DNA of 15,287 nt from JBEKZD01 sp050013395 (GTDB taxonomy: Bacteria > Verrucomicrobiota > Verrucomicrobiia > Palsa-1439): NCBI GenBank assembly GCA_050013395.1, contig JBEKFI010000078.1:1-15287 (forward strand), read 5' to 3'. A program made the translations under genes and the position numbers. The notes under the pieces are model-generated. The model searched no databases. It saw only the letters and a list, made by a program, of their open reading frames with translations, and was not told the DNA's origin. Positions 1 through 8,496 of this stretch are shown here, in pieces (positions within the stretch are counted from its first letter, which is position 1; every line of letters starts with the position of its first letter).

Positions 1-42
1 GTTTTTCATGCAAGGTGGCGCTTCTACAGGCTAATTTGCAGA

Positions 43-71
43 TTGAATCATCGCGACCGTCTGCGTAGCAT
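43..71 (+). promoter_or_regulatory. possible sigma70-type promoter of the aldolase gene
   Basis: TTGAAT at 43-48 and TAGCAT at 66-71 are separated by 17 bases, with about 40 bases to the ATG at 111. Each hexamer matches the consensus at four of six positions. This is a pattern match only; the real promoter may lie left of the window. Confidence 0.3.
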
Positions 72-110
72 CAGGCGGTTTCGCTGAAATTCAGGAAAAG
101 GAAACATATT

Positions 111-1103
111 ATGTCTAAAGATGCTCAGGCCACGGGCCTCAAAGGCTGGATCGGTTACCGACCGGAGATCAAGGTGCTCGATTGCACCATCCGCGACGGC
201 GGACTGATGAACGACCACAAGTTCACCCACGACTTCGTTCGCGCCGTCTATCAAGCGGACTCGGAGGCCGGCGTTGATTACACGGAACTCGGCTACAAGG
301 CCTCCAAGCGGCTCTACGCGCGTGACCAGTTCGGCTTGTGGAAGTTCTCCGACGAAGAGGAGATCCGCCGCATCATCGGCGACAAGAAATCGTCCGTGAA
401 AACCTCCGTCATGGCCGACGCCGAGCGCACTGATTACCACACCGACATCCTGCCCAAGGACAAGAGCGTCGTCGACATGGTACGCGTGGCCACCTACATC
501 CACCAGATTCCCACGGCTCTCGACATGATCAAGGACGCCCACGACAAGGGCTACGAGACCACGATCAATCTCATGGCCGTCTCCACCGTGCCCGACCTCG
601 AACTCGATAACGCCCTGGAAATCCTCTGCAACTCCGAAGTCGGCACACTCTACATCGTGGACAGCTTCGGCACACTCTATTGCGAGCAGATTCAGGCGTT
701 GATGCACAAGTTTCTCAAGTTCGCCAAACCGGCCGGCAAAGAGATCGGCATCCACACGCACAACAACATGCAGCTCGCCTTCGCCAACACCATCGAAGCG
801 ATCATCCTCGGCGCGAACATGCTCGACGCCAGCCTCGCCGGGCTTGGCCGCGGCGCGGGCAACTGCCCGATGGAATTGCTGTTCAGTTTTCTCCACAACC
901 CGAAATTTGACCTCCGCCCTGTCCTCGAATGCATCCAGCAGCACGTCGAACCGATGCGCGAGAAACTGCGCTGGGGGTTCGCCATCCCGTACATGATTAC
1001 CGGCTACCTCAATCAGCACCCGCGCACGGCCATGAAGTTCATGGAAGAGACCGACGGCAAGGACATCGTCAAGTTCTACGACGCGGCGATCGAAGAGGAG
1101 TAA
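111..1103 (+). CDS. DRE-TIM metallolyase / HMGL-like aldolase family protein
   Basis: A 330-residue cytosolic TIM-barrel carbon-carbon lyase or aldolase of the HMG-CoA lyase-like superfamily. The signature LDCTIRDGG lies at residues 23-31 (R28 and D29 are the catalytic Arg and metal-binding Asp). The metal-binding HTHNN is at 215-219, and VDSFGTLY at 183-190 and GLGRGAGNCPME at 244-255 are barrel-loop motifs shared with 4-hydroxy-2-oxovalerate aldolases and homocitrate/isopropylmalate synthases. The length fits a stand-alone aldolase domain; no LeuA-type regulatory domain follows. AGGAAA about 10 bases before the ATG supports the start. The C-terminus is rich in Glu. The substrate cannot be assigned: the family includes MhpE/DmpG-type aldolases, but no acetaldehyde dehydrogenase partner is present. 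The next gene, 149 bases downstream on the same strand, is a B12 radical SAM enzyme, so a shared role is possible but unproven. Confidence 0.88.
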   Translation: MSKDAQATGLKGWIGYRPEIKVLDCTIRDGGLMNDHKFTHDFVRAVYQADSEAGVDYTELGYKASKRLYARDQFGLWKFSDEEEIRRIIGDKKSSVKTSVMADAERTDYHTDILPKDKSVVDMVRVATYIHQIPTALDMIKDAHDKGYETTINLMAVSTVPDLELDNALEILCNSEVGTLYIVDSFGTLYCEQIQALMHKFLKFAKPAGKEIGIHTHNNMQLAFANTIEAIILGANMLDASLAGLGRGAGNCPMELLFSFLHNPKFDLRPVLECIQQHVEPMREKLRWGFAIPYMITGYLNQHPRTAMKFMEETDGKDIVKFYDAAIEEE

Positions 1104-1123
1104 AGGAACCGACGAACCACAAA

Positions 1124-1160
1124 CGTTCAACTTTCAATGCTCAACGTCCAACGAGTTCAA
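1124..1160. repeat. degenerate heptamer minisatellite
   Basis: Four consecutive 7-base units (cgttcaa, ctttcaa, tgctcaa, cgtccaa) and a 9-base unit (cgagttcaa) share the ending tcaa/ccaa. They lie in the 149-base gap between the aldolase and rSAM1. The array is non-coding, and the unit length is constant although the sequence drifts. Confidence 0.6.
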
Positions 1161-1252
1161 TCTCAGTTTCACCGTCCCTCCGCCGGCCAACTCGCGATCC
1201 ACGGCGAAAACTCTTTGGCATTCTCGGCGGAGGAGCGTATGCTGGAGCCCTT

Positions 1253-2731
1253 GTGAACGTCTTGTTGCTTTACCCGGAGTTTCCAGACACGTTCTGGAGC
1301 TTCAAGCACGCGCTGAAGTTTATACGCAAGAAAGCTTCCCTGCCACCGCTCGGACTGCTCACCGTTGCCGCCATGCTGCCGAAGGAGTGGGGGAAGCGGC
1401 TGGTGGATCTGAACGTGCGGAAGCTGACAGAGAAAGATCTGGCGTGGGCCGACGCCGTATTCGTCAGCGCGATGATCGCCCAGCGTGAATCCGCGCGCGC
1501 ACTCATCGCGCGTTGTCGTGCGGCGGGCAAGAAGATCATCGCGGGTGGGCCGCTGTTCGGCGTCGAGCACGAACAGTTCCCGGAAGTGGATTATTTCGTT
1601 CTGAACGAGGCGGAGGTGACGCTGCCGGAGTTTTTGCGCGACTTCGAGCGTGGGTGCGCGCGGCGCGTGTACACGTCGTCGGAGTTCGCCGACATCCGCC
1701 AGACGCCGGCGCCGTTGTGGGAGTTGGCCGACATGCGGCGTTACGCCTCGATGAGCGTTCAGTTCTCGCGCGGTTGCCCGTTCGACTGCGAGTTCTGCAA
1801 CGTCACCGTAATGTTCGGGCATCGTCCCCGCACCAAGACGCCGGCGCAGGTCATCGCCGAGTTGGACAGCCTCTACCAGCGCGGTTGGCGCAATCAGGTG
1901 TTCTTCGTGGACGACAACCTCATCGGCAACAAACGCGCCCTCATGGACGAGTTGCTGCCCGTGCTGATCGCGCGGCAGAAGGGCAAGCGCCGCATCCCGT
2001 TCTACACCGAAGCCTCGATCAACCTCGCCGACGACGAGGAATTGATGCGTTTGATGGTCGAAGCGGGGTTCGGCACGGTTTTCGTCGGCATCGAGACGCC
2101 CGAGGAGGCCGGCCTGGCCGAGTGCAACAAGCGGCAAAACAAGGGCCGCGACCTCGTCGCCGACGTGAAACGCATCCAGCGCGCGGGCTTGCAGGTGCAG
2201 GGCGGGTTCATCGTTGGGTTCGACAGCGACACGCCGACGATTTTTCAGCGGCAGATCGAGTTTATCCAGAAGAGCGGCATTGTCACCGCGATGGTCGGTC
2301 TGCTCCAAGCCGTGCCCGAAACAAAACTTTATCAGCGACTGAAGCGGGAAGGCCGCCTGCTCGGCCAAACGTCGGGCGACAACGTGGACGGGACGACGAA
2401 CTTTACTCCCCGCATGAACATGGAGACGCTGCGCGAGGGCTACAAGAGCATCTTGCGCCATATCTACGCCCCCCGCCCGTACTACCAACGGGTCCGCACT
2501 TTCCTGCGCGAGTATCACCCGCCGAAGATGAGAACCTCACTCAACTGGCAGAACCTTCGGGCCTTCATCCATTCCAGTCTTCGTTTGGGTGTTTTCGGCA
2601 GCGAACGCTTCCAATACTGGTACCTGCTTCTCTGGACGTTCTTCCGCCGCCCCGCGGCTCTCCAGACGGCCGTCACCCTCGCCATCTACGGCCACCACTT
2701 CCGCAAAACCTGCGAAGCGCTGGGGCTGTAG
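1253..2731 (+). CDS. B12-binding domain radical SAM protein, DUF4070 type (rSAM1)
   Basis: A 492-residue protein starting at GTG 1253, which has GGAG five bases upstream. The reading frame is open further upstream but lacks family similarity there, and the nearby ATG at 1239 is out of frame. Residues 1-150 form a Rossmann-like cobalamin-binding domain (LLLYPEFPDTFWSF near the start, AGGPLF at 97-102, LNEAE at 117-121). The radical SAM core follows, with the [4Fe-4S] motif CPFDCEFC (C175, C179, C182), then VFFVDDN (216-222), FVGIETPEE (277-285) and GGFIVGFDSDTP (317-328). The C-terminal part (about 390-492) resembles DUF4070, which is also found in hopanoid C-2 methylase HpnP. Class B radical SAM enzymes typically methylate or rearrange unactivated carbons. 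The substrate here is unknown, and no hopanoid genes are nearby. The last 20 codons and the stop are duplicated at two other places in the window. Confidence 0.88.
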   Translation: MNVLLLYPEFPDTFWSFKHALKFIRKKASLPPLGLLTVAAMLPKEWGKRLVDLNVRKLTEKDLAWADAVFVSAMIAQRESARALIARCRAAGKKIIAGGPLFGVEHEQFPEVDYFVLNEAEVTLPEFLRDFERGCARRVYTSSEFADIRQTPAPLWELADMRRYASMSVQFSRGCPFDCEFCNVTVMFGHRPRTKTPAQVIAELDSLYQRGWRNQVFFVDDNLIGNKRALMDELLPVLIARQKGKRRIPFYTEASINLADDEELMRLMVEAGFGTVFVGIETPEEAGLAECNKRQNKGRDLVADVKRIQRAGLQVQGGFIVGFDSDTPTIFQRQIEFIQKSGIVTAMVGLLQAVPETKLYQRLKREGRLLGQTSGDNVDGTTNFTPRMNMETLREGYKSILRHIYAPRPYYQRVRTFLREYHPPKMRTSLNWQNLRAFIHSSLRLGVFGSERFQYWYLLLWTFFRRPAALQTAVTLAIYGHHFRKTCEALGL

Positions 2732-2745
2732 CGCTGCCCGAAACG
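2670..2745 (+). repeat. source copy of the rSAM1 3'-end repeat (copy 1)
   Basis: This 76-base segment spans the last 20 codons of rSAM1, its TAG and 14 bases beyond. It matches 6235-6310 at 72 of 76 positions without gaps, and its internal 58 bases match 8523-8580 at 54 of 58. Here it is part of the intact gene, so this is probably the donor or closest to it. Confidence 0.8.
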
Positions 2746-2754
2746 CGAATCTAA

Positions 2755-2876
2755 CTCACGCCAAGACGCCAAAGCGCAAATAGTCGCGCGGGATTGAGCT
2801 GCTCCTCCATGCTTGGCGTCTTTGCGGCTTTGCGTGAGGCTAAATCCGTTCCACGTGTTTTTTGGCTGCGTCTTCG
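2755..2876. repeat. intergenic inverted repeat, copy 1 of a dispersed family
   Basis: The left arm 2755-2774 pairs with 2818-2837 at 17 of 20 positions, giving a long imperfect hairpin just downstream of rSAM1. The right half and flank, from cttggcgtctttgcg (2812) to ctgcgtcttcg (2876), recur at 8408-8496. The hairpin could end rSAM1 transcription, but no T-run follows. It resembles the cacgcaaagacgcaaag-type intergenic repeats common in some bacterial genomes. Confidence 0.65.
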
Positions 2877-2905
2877 CGATCAGAGCATCGTGCACAAAAT
2901 TACCT

Positions 2906-2934
2906 TTTCCAGCCAAGCAGGAGGTGGCTATAAG
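2906..2934 (+). promoter_or_regulatory. possible sigma70-type promoter of carB
   Basis: TTTCCA (2906-2911), a 17-base spacer and TATAAG (2929-2934) would give a leader of about 70 bases before the carB ATG. In that leader ggactctcc (2964-2972) can pair with ggag (2996-2999) plus agtcc (3003-3007), with cga bulged out. This would cover the Shine-Dalgarno ggaaggag (2992-2999). Both are predictions from pattern only. Confidence 0.35.
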
Positions 2935-3010
2935 GTGCGCTCAGGGAGCGAGCAACGAGGGTAGGACTCTCCGCAACATCTCTCAACCGACGGAAGGAGC
3001 GAAGTCCACT

Positions 3011-6000
3011 ATGCCGCGACGGAACGATGTCCACAAGGTGATGATTATCGGTTCGGGGCCGATCGTGATTGGTCAGGCGTGCGAATTTGATTATTCCGGC
3101 ACGCAGGCGTGCAAGGCGTTGAAGAGCCTCGGTTATCAAATCGTGCTGGTGAATTCCAATCCCGCCACGATCATGACCGATCCGGGCATGGCGGATGTGA
3201 CGTACATCGAGCCGCTCAATCTTCGGGCGATGACCCAGATCATCGAGAAGGAACGGCCCGACGCGTTGCTGCCGAATCTTGGCGGGCAAACCGGTTTGAA
3301 TCTCTCCTCCCAACTGGCCAAAGCGGGCGTGCTCGAAAAGTACGGCGTGAAGGTCATCGGCGTGAACTTGGACGCAATCGAGCGCGGCGAAGACCGGATT
3401 GTCTTCAAGGAAACGATGCAGCGACTCGGGATTCCGATGCCGCAGAGCGACCCTGCCTACAGCGTGGAGGAAGCGGAGAAGATCGCGGCGAGATTGGGTT
3501 ACCCGGTCGTCATTCGGCCGGCCTACACGCTCGGTGGGACGGGCGGCGGGCTGGTCTATAACGTCGAGGAACTGCGGGTCGTGGCCAGCCGCGGCATTGC
3601 GGCGAGCATGGTGGGGCACATTCTCGTCGAGGAATCGGTGCTCGGTTGGGAGGAGCTGGAACTCGAAGTCGTACGCGACGCCAAGAACCAGATGATCACC
3701 GTCTGTTTCATTGAGAACGTGGACGCGATGGGCGTGCACACCGGCGATTCGTACTGTACCGCGCCGATGCTGACGATTTCGACGGAGTTGCAGGAACGTC
3801 TCCAGAAGTACTCGTACGACATTGTCGAAGCGATCCAGGTCATCGGCGGCACGAACATTCAGTTCGCGCACGATCCCGATACCGGTCGTGTGGTGGGCAT
3901 ATAGATCAACCCGCGCACATCGCGTTCGTCGGCGCTCGCGTCGAAGGCGACGGGGTTCCCGATCGCGCTGATCTCGGCCAAGCTCGCCGCCGGGTTGACA
4001 CTGGACGAGATCCCGTACTGGAAGGAAGGCACGCTGGACAAGTACAAGCCATCGGGCGACTACGTCGTGGTCAAGTTTGCGAGTTGGGCGTTCGAGAAGT
4101 TCAAGGACACGCAGGACAAGCTCGGCACGCAGATGCGCGCCGTCGGCGAGGTGATGAGCATCGGCAAGACGTACAAGGAGGCGTTCCAGAAGTCCATCCG
4201 CTCGCTGGAGAACGGCCGACACGGGCTGGGCTTCGCGAAGGATTTCCACAGGCGTCCGCTCGCGGAGTTGATGACGATGCTCAACGAGGCGACCAGCGAA
4301 CGCCAGTTCATCATGTACGAGGCGTTGCGCAAGGGCGCGGACGTGGAGGAATTGTATCGGAAGACGTACATCAAGCCGTGGTTCATCCGCCAAATGAAGG
4401 AACTGGTCGAACTGGAAGAGCGGATGCTGCAGTTCAAAGGCAAGCGGCTGCCGGACGAGTTGCTGGTACAAGCCAAGAAAGGCGGGTTCGCCGACAAGTA
4501 TCTTTCGCAAATTCTGGGAATCTCTGAGACGGAGATTCGCACACGCCGCAAGGCGCTCGGCTTGGTGGAAGGTTGGGAACCGGTGCCAGTCAGCGGGGTC
4601 GAGAACGCCGCTTACTACTTCTCCACCTACAACGGCCCCGACCAGACCGGCCGAAGCTCGCGCCGCAAAGTGATGGTCCTCGGCGGCGGCCCGAACCGGA
4701 TCGGACAGGGCATCGAGTTTGATTACTGCTGCGTGCACGCCGCCTTCACGTTGCGCGACGAGGGCTACGAGACCATCATGGTCAACTGCAACCCCGAGAC
4801 GGTCTCGACGGACTACGACACCTCCGACAAACTTTATTTCGAGCCGCTGACGGTCGAGGACGTGTTGAGCATCTACGAGAAGGAGAAGCCCGAAGGCGTG
4901 ATTGTGCAGTTCGGCGGGCAGACTCCGCTCAACATCGCCAACGAACTGGCTGCTGCCGGCGTGAAGATCCTCGGCACAACTCCGGACACGATCGATCTGG
5001 CTGAGGACCGCGACCGGTTCCGCCAGATGATGGACAAACTCCGCATCCCGATGCCCGAGTCCGGTATGGCCAGCAACTTGGAGGAAGCCCTCACCGTGGC
5101 CGGGCGGATTGGCTATCCGCTGATGGTGCGTCCGTCGTTGGTGCTGGGCGGGCGCGGCATGGAGGTTGTGTACGACGAGGAGATGCTGAGCAAATACGTG
5201 GTGGCGGCGGTCAACGTCACGCCCGATTGTCCGATCCTGATTGACAAGTTCCTGGAGAACGCGCTGGAGACCGAAGCCGACGCGTTATCAGATGGCGCGG
5301 AGGTGTTCATTCCGGCGGTGATGGAACACATCGAGCAGGCCGGCATCCACTCCGGCGACTCGGCGTGCGTGATTCCGCCGATCAGCATTCCGCCGCGTCA
5401 TCTGGAGACGATCTGCGCCTACACGCGCACCATCGCCAAGGAACTCCACGTCGTGGGCTTGATGAACATGCAGTACGCGATCTGCAACGACAAAGTTTAT
5501 GTGCTCGAAGCCAACCCCCGTGCCTCGCGCACCGTGCCGCTGGTTTCCAAGGTCTGCAACATTCCGATGGCCCGCATCGCCACACAACTCATGCTCGGCC
5601 GCAAACTGGCCGCGCTCAAATTGCAGGCGAAGAAGATCCCGCACTTTGGCGTCAAGGAGGCCGTCCTGCCATTCTCAATGTTCCCCGAAGTGGATCCCGT
5701 GCTTGGCCCCGAAATGCGCTCGACCGGCGAAGTTCTCGGCATGGCTGATTCGTTCGGCATGGCGTTTTTCAAGGCGGAAGAGGCTGTCACACCGCCATGG
5801 CCGTTGCAGGGAACAGTTCTGATCACCGTGTCCGACCGCGAAAAGGACGGCGTGGCTGAGGTCGCCCGCGAATTCGTCCAACTCGGTTTCAAGGTTCTCG
5901 CCACGCAAGGAACGCAGCAATTCCTCACCGAGCGTGGCATTAAGGTCGAGCCGATCAAAAAGATGCACGAGGGCCGCCCGCACATCGTGGATGCGCTCAA

Positions 6001-6226
6001 GAGCGGCGAGATCCAGCTCATCATCAACACGCCGGCGGGCAAACAGAGTCAGTACGACGACTCCTACATCCGCAAGAACGCCATCAAATACAAGATTCCG
6101 TACGTTACCACGCTCGCCCCCGGCCGTGCTGCTGCCAAAGGCATCGCCGCCATGCGCAAGGGACAAATCAGCGTCAAACCACTCCAGGCCTATCACCAGG
6201 GCATTCTGAACAGCCCGCCCGCCTGA
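3011..6226 (+). CDS. carB: carbamoyl-phosphate synthase large subunit, interrupted by an in-frame TAG
   Basis: Makes carbamoyl phosphate for arginine and pyrimidine synthesis from ammonia (supplied by the CarA glutaminase), bicarbonate and two ATP. The frame runs for 1071 codons plus the final TGA, close to E. coli CarB (1073 aa), and aligns almost without gaps. The start ATG 3011 has ggaaggag at 2992-2999. Visible parts: the first ATP-grasp half (GPIVIGQACEFDYSG at 16-30, R129, R169, Q284), the oligomerisation region (about 400-550), the second ATP-grasp half (GGGPNRIGQGIEFDY at 558-572, MEHIEQAG, LEANPRASRTVP) and a C-terminal MGS-like allosteric domain (about 936-1071). Codon 298 (3902-3904) is TAG where the family has Glu in I-E-x-N-P-R. 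The flanking residues G-I and I-N-P-R-T-S-R-S-S are intact and the frame does not change, so this is a point nonsense change or a sequencing error. No plausible restart site follows; TTG 3995 lacks an RBS. carA is not in the window. Confidence 0.93.
3902..3904 (+). other. in-frame amber codon at the metal-ligand Glu of carB
   Basis: TAG stands where GAG is expected (one base, G to T), corresponding to E. coli CarB Glu299. Glu299, Gln285 and Asn301 hold the metal in the carboxyphosphate site; Q284 and N300 are preserved here. TAG is the ordinary stop of rSAM1, icd and the YchF-like gene in this window, so genome-wide amber recoding is unlikely. Confidence 0.9.
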
Positions 6227-6234
6227 GCGTAGCA

Positions 6235-6310
6235 CCGTCACCCTCGCCATCTACGGCCACCACTTCCGCAAAACCTGCGCAGTGCTGTGGTTGTAGCGCT
6301 GCCCGAAACG
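6235..6310 (+). repeat. rSAM1 3'-end copy 2, just after carB
   Basis: This 76-base segment begins 8 bases after the carB stop and matches 2670-2745 at 72 of 76 positions. It still reads as LAIYGHHFRKTC in the equivalent frame and ends at an equivalent TAG. It has no start codon or upstream gene body, so it is a detached gene tail. A 7-base stem with one G:T pair (cagtgct ... agcgctg) is possible across the stop. Confidence 0.85.
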
Positions 6311-6315
6311 AGTCT

Positions 6316-6344
6316 TTGACTTTTTAATTAATTGATGGTTTCAT
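6316..6344 (+). promoter_or_regulatory. likely sigma70-type promoter of rSAM2
   Basis: TTGACT (6316-6321), a 17-base AT-rich spacer, and TTTCAT (6339-6344). The stretch stands out as AT-rich against its GC-rich surroundings. It would give a leader of roughly 90 bases before ATG 6440. It also argues against the upstream ATG at 6332, which would lie inside the promoter. Confidence 0.45.
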
Positions 6345-6439
6345 CCAAGCAGCCAAGCTGCCAACTCTTCGATCACGCGTCTGGCCTGGCACGCCGGGGT
6401 GCACACATCTTGACCAACGAATCAGATGAGACAAAGCCC

Positions 6440-8392
6440 ATGAAAAAGAAAGTGCTGTTAACCAGCGTCTGCCGTCCGATGGGGGCGAAATATGGCGATG
6501 CGACGTCTGTCGGCTATGAACTGTTATACCGCCAGGTGCTGCGTGCACAGGGGATCTTCAGTCCGCGGACAGTGAACATTCAATTTTCGATCGAGTACAT
6601 CGCCGAGAACCTCGATACGCCCACGGTGGTGTTGCAGTACCCATCGAAACGTGAGTTGATCCGTGAACTCAAGAAGGGCTACGATTACGTGGGCATTTCC
6701 TTCCTGATGGCGATCTTCCATAAGGTGAAGGACATGGTGGCCTTGATCCGTCAGTACGCGCCCAACACCAAGATCATCCTTGGCGGTTACGGCACGGTGC
6801 TGAAAGATGAGGAACTCAAGCCCTATGCCGACTTCATCTGTCGCGAGGAAGGGGTCGCGTTCATGCGCCGGCTGCTGGGTGAACCTGAAATCCCAATGCC
6901 GTACAAGCAGCCGCTGATCGTGAGCGATCTGAAGGTGTTTGGATGGAGGGTGTCCGGCGCGGGAAAAATCTTCGCTGGGCTTGGCTGCCCCAACGGCTGT
7001 GATTTCTGTTGCACGTCGCACTTCTTCAAGCGTAAACACATTAAGCTGCTGCCCGATGGCAAAGACATCTACGACGTCGTGAAGCGTTACTTGGACTTGG
7101 ATCCGAACCTGGTATTTCTGATCATCGACGAAGATTTCCTGCTCAACAAGAAGCGGGCGATGGAGTTTCGCGACTGCGTAATGAAAGGCGGCAAGGCCCT
7201 GTCGATCTTCGCCTTCTCCAGCATCAAGGCGATCAGCCAGTACACCGTCGAAGAAATCCTAGAAATGGGAATCGATGGCTTCTGGATCGGCTACGAGGGA
7301 ACACGCTCGGGTTACGCCAAGCAGCAAGGACGGCCCGTCGAAGAGATTCTTACGGAGTTTCGCGAGCACGGCATTACCGTCCTCGCTTCGATGATCCTCG
7401 GATTCGATTATCAGAACCGCGAGGTCATCGCGCAGGAATTGGACGGGTTGATGAAGCTCAAGCCTGCGCTGGCGCAGTTTTTGATTTACGGTCCCGTGCC
7501 CGGCACGCCGTTTCATGCGCGGGTCATGAAGAAAGGACTGCTGCACGAACAGTACATCCGAAACCCCGAACTGATGTACCGAATCGCGGATGGCTTCACC
7601 GCGGGGATGAAACACCCGACGCTTTCTGCCACGGAGATCGCAGAACTGCAGCGCTGGTGTTTCGAAGAGGATTTTCAACGGCTCGGTCCGAGCATCTTCC
7701 GCGTCCTCGAAGGACGGTTCCTCGGCTACCAGAAACTCAAGGGTTCACCGAACCCATTCCTGCGCCAGAAGGCCAAGGTTTACGCCGAAGATTTGCGGTG
7801 CGCGTACCCGGTGTTCCTTGCGGGACGACTGCTCGGTCCCAACGCTGTGGTGCGGCAGTGGATTGGCGATTTGGAGTGGCAAATCCACGCGGAACTGGGA
7901 CGGCCCACACTGGTACAACGACTCAAGTCAGTTGCGGCTGTCGGGGCCGCGCTGTGGACGGCGATGACGTTGAAGCTGGATCTCTTTCAGCATCCCAAAC
8001 TGATGCGGACGACATATCGGATGCCTGAGGAGCGCTGGAGCGCATTCAAGCTCTGGGAAGAAATCCCGCAGAAAGTCTCGATCCCCGATCTTTCCATCCA
8101 AGTCGAACTCCAACATTCCAGGAAGCAAGTGTGGATGCGCCTGGAAGGTGTCCTCTCCGCCGAGCACGCGGAAGGACTCGCCCAACGAATCCGCGATTCC
8201 TTGGAGCAGAGCAAGAGCCGTCTTGTTCTCGACCTGAAGAACCTCCACTGGGATAAAGTGGACAACCTGCGTCCGCTGCAAGAAAAGCTTGCGGCCTACC
8301 GCTCTCGCATCCGCGTGGTATTACCCAAGCTCGCCGCCGCTCATCCCGAATTGATCATTGTGGCAAGTGCGTTCAACCACTACAAAGGTTGA
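6440..8392 (+). CDS. B12-binding-like radical SAM protein with C-terminal STAS-like domain (rSAM2)
   Basis: A 650-residue protein from ATG 6440; the frame is open up to 6332 but that part overlaps the promoter and lacks family features. Residues 1-150 form a Rossmann-like cobalamin-binding-type domain (YVGISFLMAIFH 82-93, ILGGYG 113-118, CREEGVAFMRRLLGE 134-148). No DxHxxG motif is visible, so any B12 binding would be atypical. The radical SAM core has CPNGCDFC (C183, C187, C190), IIDEDFLLN (228-236), GFWIGYEGTRSGYA (280-293) and ILGFDYQ (319-325). Residues about 440-540 form an Arg/Lys- and Trp-rich region with a short hydrophobic stretch (about 498-510). Residues about 551-650 show the strand-helix order of a STAS domain (MRLEGVLSAEHAEGLAQ, then LVLDLKNLHWD). 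The substrate is unknown. It is a single-gene unit with its own predicted promoter, and no SPASM-type Cys-rich tail is present. Confidence 0.85.
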   Translation: MKKKVLLTSVCRPMGAKYGDATSVGYELLYRQVLRAQGIFSPRTVNIQFSIEYIAENLDTPTVVLQYPSKRELIRELKKGYDYVGISFLMAIFHKVKDMVALIRQYAPNTKIILGGYGTVLKDEELKPYADFICREEGVAFMRRLLGEPEIPMPYKQPLIVSDLKVFGWRVSGAGKIFAGLGCPNGCDFCCTSHFFKRKHIKLLPDGKDIYDVVKRYLDLDPNLVFLIIDEDFLLNKKRAMEFRDCVMKGGKALSIFAFSSIKAISQYTVEEILEMGIDGFWIGYEGTRSGYAKQQGRPVEEILTEFREHGITVLASMILGFDYQNREVIAQELDGLMKLKPALAQFLIYGPVPGTPFHARVMKKGLLHEQYIRNPELMYRIADGFTAGMKHPTLSATEIAELQRWCFEEDFQRLGPSIFRVLEGRFLGYQKLKGSPNPFLRQKAKVYAEDLRCAYPVFLAGRLLGPNAVVRQWIGDLEWQIHAELGRPTLVQRLKSVAAVGAALWTAMTLKLDLFQHPKLMRTTYRMPEERWSAFKLWEEIPQKVSIPDLSIQVELQHSRKQVWMRLEGVLSAEHAEGLAQRIRDSLEQSKSRLVLDLKNLHWDKVDNLRPLQEKLAAYRSRIRVVLPKLAAAHPELIIVASAFNHYKG

Positions 8393-8407
8393 GCCGCTTC
8401 TAACAGA

Positions 8408-8496
8408 CTTGGCGTCTTTGCGCCCCGAAAAAAGATTCGGGGTAAACCTTTGCGTGAGGCAGAATCCGTTCCACGAGGTTTGTGGCTGCATCTTCG
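8408..8496. repeat. dispersed intergenic repeat, copy 2, with internal hairpin insertion
   Basis: cttggcgtctttgcg, then tttgcgtgaggc, then aatccgttccacg, ggctgc and tcttcg align in order with 2812-2876. Between the first two blocks copy 2 carries about 24 extra bases containing a perfect 7-base stem (ccccgaa 8423-8429, ttcgggg 8436-8442). It lies between the convergent ends of rSAM2 and yhbY and may act as a terminator, but there is no T-run. Confidence 0.65.

Noticed and set aside
3902..3904. Reassigned TAG codon (pyrrolysine or alternative code)
   Set aside because: rSAM1, icd and the YchF-like gene all end in TAG at the expected family length, so TAG acts as a stop here; nothing pyrrolysine-related is in the window.
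2900..4738. 612-codon open frame on the minus strand across carB
   Set aside because: It is antisense to the well-conserved carB, its translation is low-complexity His/Arg/Leu-rich with no motifs, and such long antisense frames are expected in GC-rich codon-biased genes. The same applies to 48-1130, 1169-2518, 13157-14395 and 12084-12872.
6332..6439. 36-residue N-terminal extension of rSAM2 from ATG 6332
   Set aside because: It overlaps the AT-rich predicted promoter and lacks family similarity; MKKKVLLTSV at 6440 is a typical start for this fold.
8423..8442. Rho-independent terminator for rSAM2
   Set aside because: The 7-bp stem is perfect but is followed by taaacc, not a T-run, on either strand; it is recorded as part of the repeat instead.
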